Shown: piece by piece, positions 8,962 through 16,572 of the stretch
How positions within the stretch are numbered: position 1 is the stretch's first letter
Layout of the letters: every line of letters begins with the position of its first letter
Origin: an uncultured Erysipelotrichaceae bacterium
Lineage (GTDB): Bacteria > Bacillota_I > Bacilli_A > RF39 > UBA660
Direction of reading: 5' to 3'
NCBI GenBank assembly: GCA_902773675.1
Contig: CACYFN010000008.1
Span: 1 to 57,357, forward strand
Length of the DNA stretch: 57,357 nucleotides
Position numbers and translations under genes: made by a program
Notes under the pieces: generated by a model
The model's input: the letters and a program-made list of their open reading frames with translations, nothing else
Told to the model about the DNA's origin: nothing
The model's database searches: none

Positions 8962-9293
8962 TAATACATTTAGATGAAGATATCTTTGAAGTTGTTAAAT
9001 ATGGTACAAAGACTGTGGAAGTTAGGGTAAATGATGAAAAAAGAAGAAAATTAAAAATAGGAGATAAAATTACCTTTTTAAAAAGACCTGATGATATTGA
9101 AAAAATGGATGCTATTATTGAAGATTTAGTTTATTATAAGGATTTTTTTGAGTTAGTTAAGGATTATACAATGGATGAATTATATTTAAAGGATTATTCT
9201 AAGGAAGATTTTATTAATTTACTTAAAAGATTTTATTCTGATGAAGAAGTTAGTAAATATGGTGTTGTTGCTATTAAGTTTAAAATAATATAA
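8958..9293 (+). CDS. ASCH-domain protein
   Basis: A 111-residue protein that overlaps the previous stop by ATGA. It shows the ASCH (PUA-related) pattern: FEVVKYGTKTVEVRVNDEKRRKLKIGDKITF near the N-terminus, with the G.K..E.R core, and a C-terminal strand KYGVVAIKFKII. ASCH domains bind RNA, and some hydrolyse modified cytidines. The middle helix around YSKEDFINLLKRFYSDEEV is also typical. It ends 14 nt before an XRE regulator. Confidence 0.75.
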   Translation: MIIHLDEDIFEVVKYGTKTVEVRVNDEKRRKLKIGDKITFLKRPDDIEKMDAIIEDLVYYKDFFELVKDYTMDELYLKDYSKEDFINLLKRFYSDEEVSKYGVVAIKFKII

Positions 9294-9307
9294 AAGGTAG
9301 TATTTTT

Positions 9308-9556
9308 ATGGATAATAATGATTATATTAAACGTGAGAAATTAATAATGGATATGGAATATTCCATTATTACAAATTATATAAAGTTAAGAAAAGAATCA
9401 CATATGTCACAAGAAAAATTAGCTAAGGAAACTAATGTAATTAGAACAACTATAGCTCGAATAGAAAAAAATATGAATTCACCACAACTTAAAACAATGT
9501 TAGAACTTTTAGAACCTTTAGGTTATACACTTGATATTGTACCAATAAAAAAATAA
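9308..9556 (+). CDS. XRE/HigA-like helix-turn-helix regulator
   Basis: An 82-residue protein with a clear HTH: YIKLRKESHMSQEKLAKETN then VIRTTIARIEKNMNSPQ (about residues 23-60). The ending PLGYTLDIVPIKK resembles HigA-type antitoxins. No RelE/HigB-like toxin sits beside it; the gene upstream is the ASCH protein. A perfect inverted repeat with a T run follows it. It may autoregulate, or regulate the upstream run. Confidence 0.7.
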   Translation: MDNNDYIKREKLIMDMEYSIITNYIKLRKESHMSQEKLAKETNVIRTTIARIEKNMNSPQLKTMLELLEPLGYTLDIVPIKK

Positions 9557-9581
9557 AAATTTATTTTAAATTACTTGAGAT

Positions 9582-9609
9582 ATTGTATCACATATGATAC
9601 AATGTTTTT
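9582..9609 (+). terminator. Hairpin terminator after the XRE gene (copy 1 of a pair)
   Basis: ATTGTATCA (9582-9590) and TGATACAAT (9595-9603) form a perfect 9-bp stem with loop CATA, followed by GTTTTT. A near copy lies at 10749-10776, after the dinD remnant. Confidence 0.6.
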
Positions 9610-9621
9610 GGGTGATACAAA

Positions 9622-10059
9622 ATGATTAATAAAGTTAAAAGTGTAAAAGAAATAAGAAAATTGATTGATAAGGTTATATTACCTGGATATACTTATAAGA
9701 CAAATTTTAGTTGTGCTGAATATTTAATTGAAATTAATTTTAGATTAATAATAAAAGCTAATCTAATTAAGAAAGCTGATAAAATGATTTATGAATTTGT
9801 TTTAGATACACAATTTTTAAATGAAAATATGATTTCTTATGAAGAATTAAAAATGGTAATGGATATTATAGAAATACTTGAAGATAATAGAAATTTTACT
9901 TTGTTACGACTGAAAAAATATACTGTTTTAGAATATGAAAAAGAACAAGAAGAAAGAGAAAAAAAGAGTGAAATGATGTTAGAAGCATTGAAAAGTATGT
10001 TTATGAAAAGACTTGAAGTTAATATTAGACAAGAAGAGGAGGAAATTAATATTAAATAA
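9622..10059 (+). CDS. Hypothetical protein, charged C-terminal helix
   Basis: A 145-residue protein that I do not recognise. It begins with KVKSVKEIRKLIDKVI, has a mixed alpha/beta middle (AEYLIEINFRLIIKANLIKKADKMIYEFVLDT) and ends in a strongly charged helix (about residues 105-145, EKEQEEREKKSEMM). There is no signal peptide or membrane segment. It ends where the broken dinD gene begins, so the two may once have formed one transcription unit. Its codon use is as AT-rich as its neighbours. Confidence 0.5.
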   Translation: MINKVKSVKEIRKLIDKVILPGYTYKTNFSCAEYLIEINFRLIIKANLIKKADKMIYEFVLDTQFLNENMISYEELKMVMDIIEILEDNRNFTLLRLKKYTVLEYEKEQEEREKKSEMMLEALKSMFMKRLEVNIRQEEEEINIK

Positions 10060-10734
10060 TATTGAAAAATATAATGAGAATACTTTTGAAAGTATAAAAT
10101 AATTTGATGAATATGGTAATGAATTTTGGAGTGCTAGAGATTTGCAGAAAGTTTTAGAATATAAAGATTGGAGAAACTTTAAAAAAGTAATAGATAAAGC
10201 AATAGAATCTGCAAATAATAGTGTTTCAGAAAAAAAAGTTTGGGTTGTTGAAGTCAACAAGCCTATAAAAACTGGAAAAGGTAAAGAAGAATTTATTATA
10301 GATTATAAATTGTCAAGATACATATGTTATTTAATTGTACAAAATGCAGATCCAAGTAAAGAAGTTGTTGCATTAGGACAAACCTATTTTGCTGTTCAAA
10401 CTAGAAAACAAGAAATAACTTTAGAAGAATATGAATCATTATCAGATGATGATAAGAGATTGTATCAAAGAAACTTAATTAGACAAGGTAATTATACTCT
10501 TCAACATGTTGCAGCTAATGCTGGTGTTAGAAATATGGCTTAATTTCATAATGCTGGGTATAGAGATTAACGGCTGATGATATTTTTAAAAGAAAGAAAC
10601 TTCGCTATAGAGAAGATATATTAGATAATATGTGTGAGGATGAATTAGTTGCAAATTTATTTAGAATAAATCAAACAAACCAAAAACTTGAAAGAGAAAA
10701 GAGGCAATTGGATCAAAATGTAAAAGTGATTTGA
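10049..10734 (+). pseudogene. dinD: dinD pseudogene (DNA-damage-inducible protein D)
   Basis: The reading frames together give the DinD/Bro-N-like sequence: EYGNEFWSARDLQKVLEY, DWRNFKKVIDKA, DYKLSRYICYLIVQNADPSKEVVALGQTYFA, QTRKQE and, in another frame near the end, ADDIFKRKKL and ELVANLFRINQT. DinD proteins are typically about 280 residues. The copy is broken at least three times: no usable start codon (ATA or TTA follows a good GAGGAGG), an in-frame TAA at 10100, a TAA at 10541 followed by further stops, and a frame change before about 10575. It is a clear remnant and not expressed as a full protein. Confidence 0.85.
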
Positions 10735-10748
10735 AATTATATTTAAGC

Positions 10749-10776
10749 ATTGTATCAGACTTGATATAGTGTTTTT
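10749..10776 (+). terminator. Hairpin terminator after the dinD remnant (copy 2 of a pair)
   Basis: ATTGTATCA (10749-10757), loop GACT plus T, TGATATAGT (10762-10770), then GTTTTT. The stem has G-T pairs. It resembles the element at 9582-9609. The stretch 10777-10890 that follows is AT-rich and shows no gene. Confidence 0.5.
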
Positions 10777-10945
10777 ATATGAATAAATAAAATTACGAAT
10801 AATAAATTAATAAAAAGTTTCTAATATATATTAACTTATATAAATAAGAATAATAGTTTTAAATAAATAGGAAATATAAAAAAAATATAGTATAATATAA
10901 ATGATTGATTAAATATTAAGATGAAATTTGATATGGGGTGAAATA

Positions 10946-11380
10946 ATGATAAATCGAATATTAATGGAGTTATATGATGATTATAAAAATAATAATATTG
11001 ACTCTCTTGTTGAATTTTCAAAAAAAACATTTCCATCAGATGGTACTGATAAATTATTTGTTGGATGTGTATTAATTATGTTTTCTAGGGCAAATGGTTT
11101 TAAAGCTAGATATGATTGTAATAGAGAGCAATTATTAGAAATAGTTAAATCAATAAAAGAGAAAATAGGTAATTCTAATTTATTAGCATTTTATATTAAT
11201 AGATTAAATGAAAAAAAAGGAATAAATAAGTATTTTAGGGATTTATTTGATGATGCTAATTTAGATAAATATGCTGATTTAATTATTGAATATTTGGATC
11301 AATTTAAACCAAGGTTTATTGAAGATATAAAAAGATATGAAAATAAAATAGATGATTTTATTAAAAATAATAATAATTAA
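10946..11380 (+). CDS. Hypothetical helical protein
   Basis: A 145-residue mostly helical protein of unknown family. The N-terminal third holds ELYDDYKNNNIDSLVEFSKKTFPSDGTDKLF and the C-terminal part is charged and Asn/Lys-rich. There is no membrane segment. The start at 10946 is preceded by GGGGTGAAATAATG, almost the same ribosome-binding context (GAGGTGAAATAATG) that opens several genes of the cassette array from 14 kb on. A TATAAT lies at 10891-10896. Function unknown; it may be an old cassette gene. Confidence 0.5.
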   Translation: MINRILMELYDDYKNNNIDSLVEFSKKTFPSDGTDKLFVGCVLIMFSRANGFKARYDCNREQLLEIVKSIKEKIGNSNLLAFYINRLNEKKGINKYFRDLFDDANLDKYADLIIEYLDQFKPRFIEDIKRYENKIDDFIKNNNN

Positions 11381-11503
11381 TATTATTTTACTGAATATTT
11401 AATTATTGATGAAATTATCTATGAATTAATAAAAAGTATTGATTAAGAATAAGGTTGTATTTTTCTTAATTATGGATAGATAGTTTATAAATGAGGCGTT
11501 AAT

Positions 11504-11983
11504 ATGGGAGTATTTATTTTTGCTTTTACTGCAACGGGAAAGACAACTGTTGCTAAAAAATATGAAAATGTTATAGATTTGGAATCGACTTATTACAAAT
11601 ATATTAATTATACTGATGATGAGAGCCTTAAAAGTACAGCGAGAAGTATAAATGAAGAATGGCCAAATAATTATTTTGAAGCATTAAAAAATGTAAAAGA
11701 TAAATATGATTATATTTTAATTGCTGATGAAATATGTAATGAATTTTTAATTAATAATAAATATGATTATTGGTATGTATATCCTAAAAGAGAATTAAAA
11801 CAAGAATATTTAGATAGGTGTAAAAAAAGAGGTAACAACGAAGAATTTATTTATTGGTATTCAAAATTATGGGATGAGTGGATAGATAAATGTGAAGAAG
11901 ATAAATGTGCATCAAAAAAAATAAAATTAAATAGTAATGAATATTTGGAAGAGAATATTTGGAAGATATACTTCCAAATTTGA
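11504..11983 (+). CDS. P-loop nucleotide kinase-like protein
   Basis: A 159-residue protein opening with VFIFAFTATGKTTVAKKYENVIDLES. The GKTT of a Walker A loop is intact but the first Gly of GxxxxGKT is Ala. DYILIADE (about residues 66-73) fits a Walker B strand, and KKRGNNEEFI resembles the lid arginines of small kinases. Similar proteins occur in phages and in defence or accessory islands. The acceptor is unknown. Between this gene and the next (11984-12128) there is an RBS followed by ATG-TGA, possibly a dead leader. Confidence 0.6.
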   Translation: MGVFIFAFTATGKTTVAKKYENVIDLESTYYKYINYTDDESLKSTARSINEEWPNNYFEALKNVKDKYDYILIADEICNEFLINNKYDYWYVYPKRELKQEYLDRCKKRGNNEEFIYWYSKLWDEWIDKCEEDKCASKKIKLNSNEYLEENIWKIYFQI

Positions 11984-12128
11984 AATAAAAACTTGTGATA
12001 ATAAACGTTTAAGATTTAAAAATATAGATGCAAATCTATTGTATTAAATTATAGTTGTAGTATAAAATTTATAGAAAGGAGTTACTAATATATGTGAAAA
12101 ATCACATAATTAGATTTTTTTAGATAAT

Positions 12129-12848
12129 ATGATTAAAAATTTTAATGTTAATATTTTGGAAAAAGAGTCAAATAAATTAACTTTATCTAATTATCTAAAG
12201 TTAAAAGTTAAACAAAATATTTCTCAAGAATTACTTATAAAAATGAAAAAAAGACTTGAATTCAATTATAATCTCAATATGAAGTATTTTGATTCTTTAG
12301 ATTATAGTGAATTTGCTGAATATGTTAATAATTTTATGAAAAGAAATAAATTTGTTAGTGTAAGTGATTTAACAAAATATAAAGGTATACCAGGTATTTA
12401 TATTATGATTTTTGATGAATATAAACAGGCTTATATTGGTTTATCAGAACATGGTATTAAAGAAAGAATTCAACAACATTGGAATGAAAAAAAGGAGGCT
12501 GAAAGGCTAATTTTTGGACAAGTGTTTAATTCAATCCTTTCCGTTGATTCGTTTGGTGCTTTGGATAATACACGAATTTTTGTTAAAACTGGATGTAATC
12601 TATATAAAAATGAAGAACGTCTTGTTTATAACTTTGATAAAAGATTTCTATTGAATAGAACAGCTGGAGGTATAGGCAATATTGATACTTATACGGATGG
12701 TAAAATTTATTCACAAGTCGCTATAGTTTCAGAAATGAAGGTAAGAGATTTTACTCCTTTTATAGATGAAAAAAAATTATATGATCAGTGTAGTGAATAT
12801 GATATTATGATGTATGAAAGTATATACAAAAGAAAAGATATTGAATAA
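12129..12848 (+). CDS. GIY-YIG nuclease-domain protein
   Basis: A helical N-terminal region of about 85 residues is followed by a GIY-YIG domain: GIPGIYIMIFDEYKQAYIG (GIY at about 89-91, YIG at about 102-104), the catalytic Arg in IKERIQQHW, the Glu in KNEERLVYNF and the Asn in LLNRTAGG. All five family landmarks are present, so metal-dependent DNA cleavage is plausible. The N-terminal part does not match a known UvrC or homing enzyme arrangement. The ATG has no strong RBS. It lies between a kinase and a rhuM fragment in an eroded accessory zone. Confidence 0.75.
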   Translation: MIKNFNVNILEKESNKLTLSNYLKLKVKQNISQELLIKMKKRLEFNYNLNMKYFDSLDYSEFAEYVNNFMKRNKFVSVSDLTKYKGIPGIYIMIFDEYKQAYIGLSEHGIKERIQQHWNEKKEAERLIFGQVFNSILSVDSFGALDNTRIFVKTGCNLYKNEERLVYNFDKRFLLNRTAGGIGNIDTYTDGKIYSQVAIVSEMKVRDFTPFIDEKKLYDQCSEYDIMMYESIYKRKDIE

Positions 12849-12864
12849 TATAATGGAGTCAATT

Positions 12865-13116
12865 ATGGATATTAAAAATGAAGTATTAATATATGAATAT
12901 AAAGATGGATTAACTGGAGTTGATTTTAAATTTATAGATGAAGATGTTTGGTTAATTCAAAATCAATTAGCTAATATATATAAGATAACACAAGAAAATA
13001 TTTCAATGCATATATCAAATATTTATAAAGATAATGAATTACCAAGTTCAACTAATAAGAAAATCTTATTAGTTTAAAAAGAAGATAATCGAGATGTTAA
13101 AAAAATATATAATTAA
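12865..13116 (+). pseudogene. rhuM fragment (truncated)
   Basis: The protein starts DIKNEVLIYEYKDGLTGVDFKFIDEDVWLIQNQLANIYKITQENISMHISNIYKDNELP. This is the N-terminal winged-HTH-like part of RhuM proteins (compare DENIWLTQKMLSTLYKV in the complete copy at 14015). It then runs into a TAA at 13075 and, in frame, KEDNRDVKKIYN and another stop. About 270 C-terminal residues are missing. GGAG at 12855-12858 supports the start at 12865. Confidence 0.75.
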
Positions 13117-13117
13117 A

Positions 13118-13140
13118 ATGAATGATATTAATATAAATTG
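13118..13140 (+). repeat. Vestigial cassette leader (repeat R0, internal part absent)
   Basis: ATGAATGATATTAATATAA followed by ATTG resembles the leader that opens each repeat of the array (ATGAATGAAAATAAAACTAA...). Here it runs straight into TGAGGTGAAA, the ribosome binding site of the methyltransferase, with none of the 200-bp interior. It looks like a deletion derivative or a precursor form. Confidence 0.4.
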
Positions 13141-13152
13141 TGAGGTGAAAAT

Positions 13153-13788
13153 ATGGATTCAATAGAATATTGGGATAAAGTTGCTAAAGAAAAAACTTTT
13201 ACTACACCATTTCAATTGGAACTTTTTAAAGAATATGTAGGTAAAGATAAAAAAGTAGTAGATATTGGTTGTGGTTATGGAAGAATATTAAAGGAGTTAT
13301 TTGATAATGGGTATACTAATTTATTAGGAATTGATTTTTCTAATGAGATGATAAAACTTGCTAAAGAAAAATATTCATACATAAATTTTAAAGTTGCTAA
13401 TGGAAAAAATTTAGAATTTGAGAATAATAGTATAGATTCTATTATATTGTTTGCAGTACTTACTACTATATATGATAGTAAAAGTCAACAAGATTTGATT
13501 AAAGAAGTATATAGAGTGCTTAAAAAAGATGGTATTTTATATGTAAATGATTTTTTATTGAATGATAGTGATTTATATTTGAAACGATATAATAAATATA
13601 AAAATATATATCATGAATATGGTGTTTTTGAATCTAGTGATGGAGGAGTTTTTAAACATCATAGTGAAGAATATTTTAATGAATTATTAAGTGATTTTAA
13701 GTGTGAGAAAGAAAAAGTTTTAAAATTTAAGACTATTAATGGACATACTTCAAATGGAGTTTATTATTTAGGTAGAAAAAGAGGTTAA
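13153..13788 (+). CDS. Class I SAM-dependent methyltransferase
   Basis: A 211-residue protein with the Rossmann methyltransferase motifs: VVDIGCGYGR (motif I, about residues 35-44), LGIDFSNEMIKLAKEK (acidic residue of motif II), FKVANGKNLEFENNSIDSIILF (motifs III/IV) and EVYRVLKKDGILYVNDF (post-motif). It is of the methyltransferase-11/25 kind that acts on small molecules. The YWDKVAK start is common in this group. GAGGTG precedes the ATG. It lies immediately left of the first full array repeat and may itself be an old cassette gene. The substrate is unknown. Confidence 0.8.
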   Translation: MDSIEYWDKVAKEKTFTTPFQLELFKEYVGKDKKVVDIGCGYGRILKELFDNGYTNLLGIDFSNEMIKLAKEKYSYINFKVANGKNLEFENNSIDSIILFAVLTTIYDSKSQQDLIKEVYRVLKKDGILYVNDFLLNDSDLYLKRYNKYKNIYHEYGVFESSDGGVFKHHSEEYFNELLSDFKCEKEKVLKFKTINGHTSNGVYYLGRKRG

Positions 13789-13792
13789 ATTT

Positions 13793-14014
13793 TAAAATAA
13801 AACTAATATAAATTGGTTAATAACAATTTAGTTAAGAACATTCTTAAAGTATTATAAAATAAAGAAAAAGTAAAAAATACATCTTTCATATTTTTTATAT
13901 AATTAGCAAAAAAATGATATAATTTATCAAAAATAGCTAAATATTTGTGATTTTTTGTTAGGGAGTTGGAAAGTGATTACAAAAGTTAAGAACATATAAA
14001 AAGAGGTGAATATA
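13793..14014 (+). repeat. Array repeat R1 (cassette header)
   Basis: Opens with AAAATAAAACTAATATAAAT (leader peptide reading KTNINWLITI then TAG, without an ATG). Sub-repeat A at 13817-13841 and sub-repeat B at 13973-13997 share AGTTAAGAACAT exactly (13830-13841 and 13984-13995). The interior is AT-rich with CAAAAAT...ATTTTTTG pairing. The repeat ends in AAGAGGTG, the ribosome binding site of rhuM. Confidence 0.8.
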
Positions 14015-15073
14015 ATGAAAAAAAATGAAGTGACAATTAGATCTAGTGCAGCCGAATATTTAATTTTTATTGCTGCAACAGGTGATGATAAAGAATCAAT
14101 TGAAGTAAGATATGAAGATGAGAATATATGGTTAACACAAAAAATGCTTTCAACTTTATATAAAGTTGAAATAAACACAATTAATTATCATATTAAAAAA
14201 ATCTATAGTGATAATGAATTAAGTGAAGATTCAACTATTCGAAAATTTCGAATAGTTCAAAAAGAGGGTAATCGTGAAGTATCTAGAGATGTAGTTCATT
14301 ATAATCTTCAAATGATAATAGCTTTAGGTTTTAAGGTTGATAATGATAGAGCTGTTCAATTTAGAAAATGGGTTAATGAAATAGTTAAAGAATATACTAT
14401 TAAAGGTTTTGCTATGGATGACGATAGGCTTAAAAATGGTGGTTCTATATTAACTGAAAAATATTTTGATGAATTACTAGAAAGAATTAGAGAAATAAGG
14501 TTGTCAGAAAGAAGATTTTATCAAAAAGTAACAGATATATATGCTACAAGTATAGATTATGATAAGGATTCTAAAACAACTCTTGAGTTTTTTAAAACGG
14601 TTCAAAATAAAATGCATTATGCTGTTTCTGGAAATACTGCAGCTGAAATAATATATAATAGAGCTGATGCAAGTAAAGAACATATGGGATTAACTAATTG
14701 GATTGATGCTCCAGATGGTAAGATTATGAAAAGTGATGTTGTAATTGCTAAAAACTATCTTAGTGAAGAGGAACTGTATTCATTAAGAAGAATTGTTTCG
14801 GCATATTTAGATTTAGCAGAATCAAGAGCAGAAAGACACATACCGATGACTATGGAAGATTGGTCTAATAGACTAGATGAGTTTTTAAAATTAACTGATA
14901 GAGAAATATTAGAAGATGCTGGAAAAATTTCGCATAGAATTGCATGTGATAAAGCTGAATCTGAATTTGAAAAATATAGAATAGTACAAGATCAACTATA
15001 TATTAGTGATTTTGATAAATATATAAGTGAACTTGAAAATTTAGAAGAAAAATCTGATGAAAGTTTTAATTAA
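14015..15073 (+). CDS. RhuM-family protein (complete)
   Basis: A protein of about 352 residues that matches the RhuM ('virulence protein RhuM') layout over its whole length: IEVRYEDENIWLTQKMLSTLYKV (N-terminal helix-turn-helix-like Bro-type region), STIRKFRIVQKEGNREVSRDVVHYNLQMIIALGFKV, FRKWVNEIVKEYTIKGF, and a C-terminal segment with IRLSERRFYQKVTDIY and ADASKEHMGLTNW. RhuM proteins are common cargo of islands and cassettes; their biochemical role is not settled. The start at 14015 follows AAGAGGTG. Nucleotides at about 14238-14262 form a near-perfect inverted repeat inside the STIRKFRIVQ codons. It is the first gene of cassette 1. Confidence 0.85.
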   Translation: MKKNEVTIRSSAAEYLIFIAATGDDKESIEVRYEDENIWLTQKMLSTLYKVEINTINYHIKKIYSDNELSEDSTIRKFRIVQKEGNREVSRDVVHYNLQMIIALGFKVDNDRAVQFRKWVNEIVKEYTIKGFAMDDDRLKNGGSILTEKYFDELLERIREIRLSERRFYQKVTDIYATSIDYDKDSKTTLEFFKTVQNKMHYAVSGNTAAEIIYNRADASKEHMGLTNWIDAPDGKIMKSDVVIAKNYLSEEELYSLRRIVSAYLDLAESRAERHIPMTMEDWSNRLDEFLKLTDREILEDAGKISHRIACDKAESEFEKYRIVQDQLYISDFDKYISELENLEEKSDESFN

Positions 15074-15145
15074 ATAAACTATTTCAAATTTTAAAATAGT
15101 TGAACTTATAAGAAATGCTTATAATTTGAATAATATTATTTGATA

Positions 15146-15163
15146 TCCGTCGAATTCGACGGA
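15146..15163. repeat. Perfect 18-bp palindrome
   Basis: TCCGTCGAATTCGACGGA is fully self-complementary and much richer in G+C than its surroundings. It lies in the 146-bp gap between rhuM and the FtsZ-like gene, behind weaker hairpins at about 15075-15100 and 15107-15125. No T run follows, so it is more likely an operator than a terminator. Confidence 0.7.
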
Positions 15164-15172
15164 ATATGAATT

Positions 15173-15198
15173 TAAAGTGTTCAAATTTGAACACTTTA
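15173..15198. promoter_or_regulatory. Perfect 26-bp palindrome upstream of the FtsZ-like gene
   Basis: The palindrome is centred on AAATTT at about 15185 and contains AAAGTGTTC and its complement GAACACTTT. It ends about 9 nt before the GAGGGTG ribosome binding site of the gene at 15220, so it could be an operator or could form an mRNA hairpin that controls initiation. Confidence 0.6.
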
Positions 15199-15219
15199 TA
15201 AAAAGAGGGTGAGAAAAAT

Positions 15220-16338
15220 ATGAATAAAAATGAAAATACAAATAATCAAAAATATACAATAATATCATTTGTAGCTGTAAGCAATGAAAATGTAAATAAA
15301 TTTGTAGAAGAAGATAACAATAATAATATATTTATTAATGCATTTGATGATATATACTATTTAGTATTAGCGAATAAATCAAATTTAGACGAAAGATTAT
15401 TAGTAAATGACAATTATAGATATTTAAAGAACAGTTCAGAGATTGAAAATTTAAATAATACAATAAAAATTGATGATTTGCTAAAAAAGTATGTAGAAGA
15501 AAATGATAGATTTATTATTATACATAGTTATGCAAATGAATATGAAGAGTCATTGGCAATGAAATTATTTAAAAATATCATTAATAGTAATAAGGAATGT
15601 GTGAATGTATTTTTAATTCCGCCTACATTTACAGGTAAGGTTGATTTATTTCTAAAATTTAAGTATGAACTATTAAACTCATCAGCAAAAAATTATTATT
15701 TTGCTTGTGATGATATACTACCAAAACTTCCTTCAGATTTATCATTAGGACAGTTAAATGCATTTTTTTACAAATGTTTGTTTGAAATTGCATATAGTGT
15801 TGGAACAAATTTTAATGTAAGTGATATTTTAGATAAAATAATATCTAATGTTAAAACAAATATGAAAACTAATATATTTGAGTATGAAGATGAAGAATTT
15901 GGTAAAATAAAATTTGAATTGCTTGAGGATAGAGCGATAATTTTAGAACCTATAGTAATATTTGACAATAAAAATATCTATCCGGAAATATCATTTGATT
16001 ATAAAGGATGTGGACAAACATTAAGTGAATTTAAAAAAAATATTTCATCATATGTTAACGTTTTAAAAAATATAATAAGTAAAAAAGATGATATATTAAA
16101 TAGTTTATATGATAAAGCTTTAGAATTATATATTAATTGGGAAGAAGTAACTGAATCAAATATTGATTATGTAAAAGAGCATACTTCAATAAGTTTTATT
16201 GATATATATGATGGACAAGCAAATATTAAAGCAGCTGGATATGATAAAGATAAATTACTTTTAGGAGGTCATTTTATTGAGGCTATTATTGATAGTAATG
16301 AAATAGATTCTAAAAATATAGAATGGAATATATTTTAA
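15220..16338 (+). CDS. Degenerate FtsZ/tubulin-like N-terminal domain fused to a DUF2262/DUF6985-like domain
   Basis: A 372-residue protein. Residues 12-195 follow the FtsZ nucleotide-binding fold segment by segment: YTIISFVAVSNENVNKFVEE (FtsZ IKVIGVGGGGNNAVNRMIE), IFINAFDDIYYLVLAN (IAVNTDAQAL), RFIIIHSYANEYEESLA (MVFVTAGMGGGTGTGAA), VNVFLIPPTFTGK (VGVVTRPFTFEG) and YYFACDDILPKL...LGQLNAFF (VIPNDRIL...LEAFR). The glycine-rich phosphate loops are lost, so GTP hydrolysis is unlikely. Residues 215-372 (FEYEDEEFGKIKFELLED... GGHFIEAIIDSNE) resemble small DUF2262/DUF6985 domains found near toxin-immunity genes. The FtsZ match was made by eye. Second gene of cassette 1. Confidence 0.5.
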   Translation: MNKNENTNNQKYTIISFVAVSNENVNKFVEEDNNNNIFINAFDDIYYLVLANKSNLDERLLVNDNYRYLKNSSEIENLNNTIKIDDLLKKYVEENDRFIIIHSYANEYEESLAMKLFKNIINSNKECVNVFLIPPTFTGKVDLFLKFKYELLNSSAKNYYFACDDILPKLPSDLSLGQLNAFFYKCLFEIAYSVGTNFNVSDILDKIISNVKTNMKTNIFEYEDEEFGKIKFELLEDRAIILEPIVIFDNKNIYPEISFDYKGCGQTLSEFKKNISSYVNVLKNIISKKDDILNSLYDKALELYINWEEVTESNIDYVKEHTSISFIDIYDGQANIKAAGYDKDKLLLGGHFIEAIIDSNEIDSKNIEWNIF

Positions 16339-16355
16339 TGGATTAATAAAGTCTA

Positions 16356-16572
16356 TTGAATGAAAATAAAACTAATATAAACTGGTTGATTTCAATTTAG
16401 TTAAGAATATACGAAAGCCCCTATAAACAAAGGTGTTTCTCAAAATACATCTTGCCTGTTTTTAAGAAAAATGGCTAAAAATTGCAAAAAAATGCAAAAA
16501 ATAGGTATTTTTTTATTAAGAAGTTGCAAGTTGATTACAGAAGTTAAGAACATATAAAAAAGAGGTGAAATA
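16356..16572 (+). repeat. Array repeat R2 (cassette header)
   Basis: The leader starts with TTGAATGAAAATAAAACTAA, encoding NENKTNINWLISI then TAG. Sub-repeat A (16386-16410) and B (16531-16555) share AGTTAAGAA. B is nearly identical to B of R1. An interior hairpin AAAAAATA-GG-TATTTTTT lies near 16494-16512. It ends in AGAGGTGAAATAATG, where the gene starts. Confidence 0.85.
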
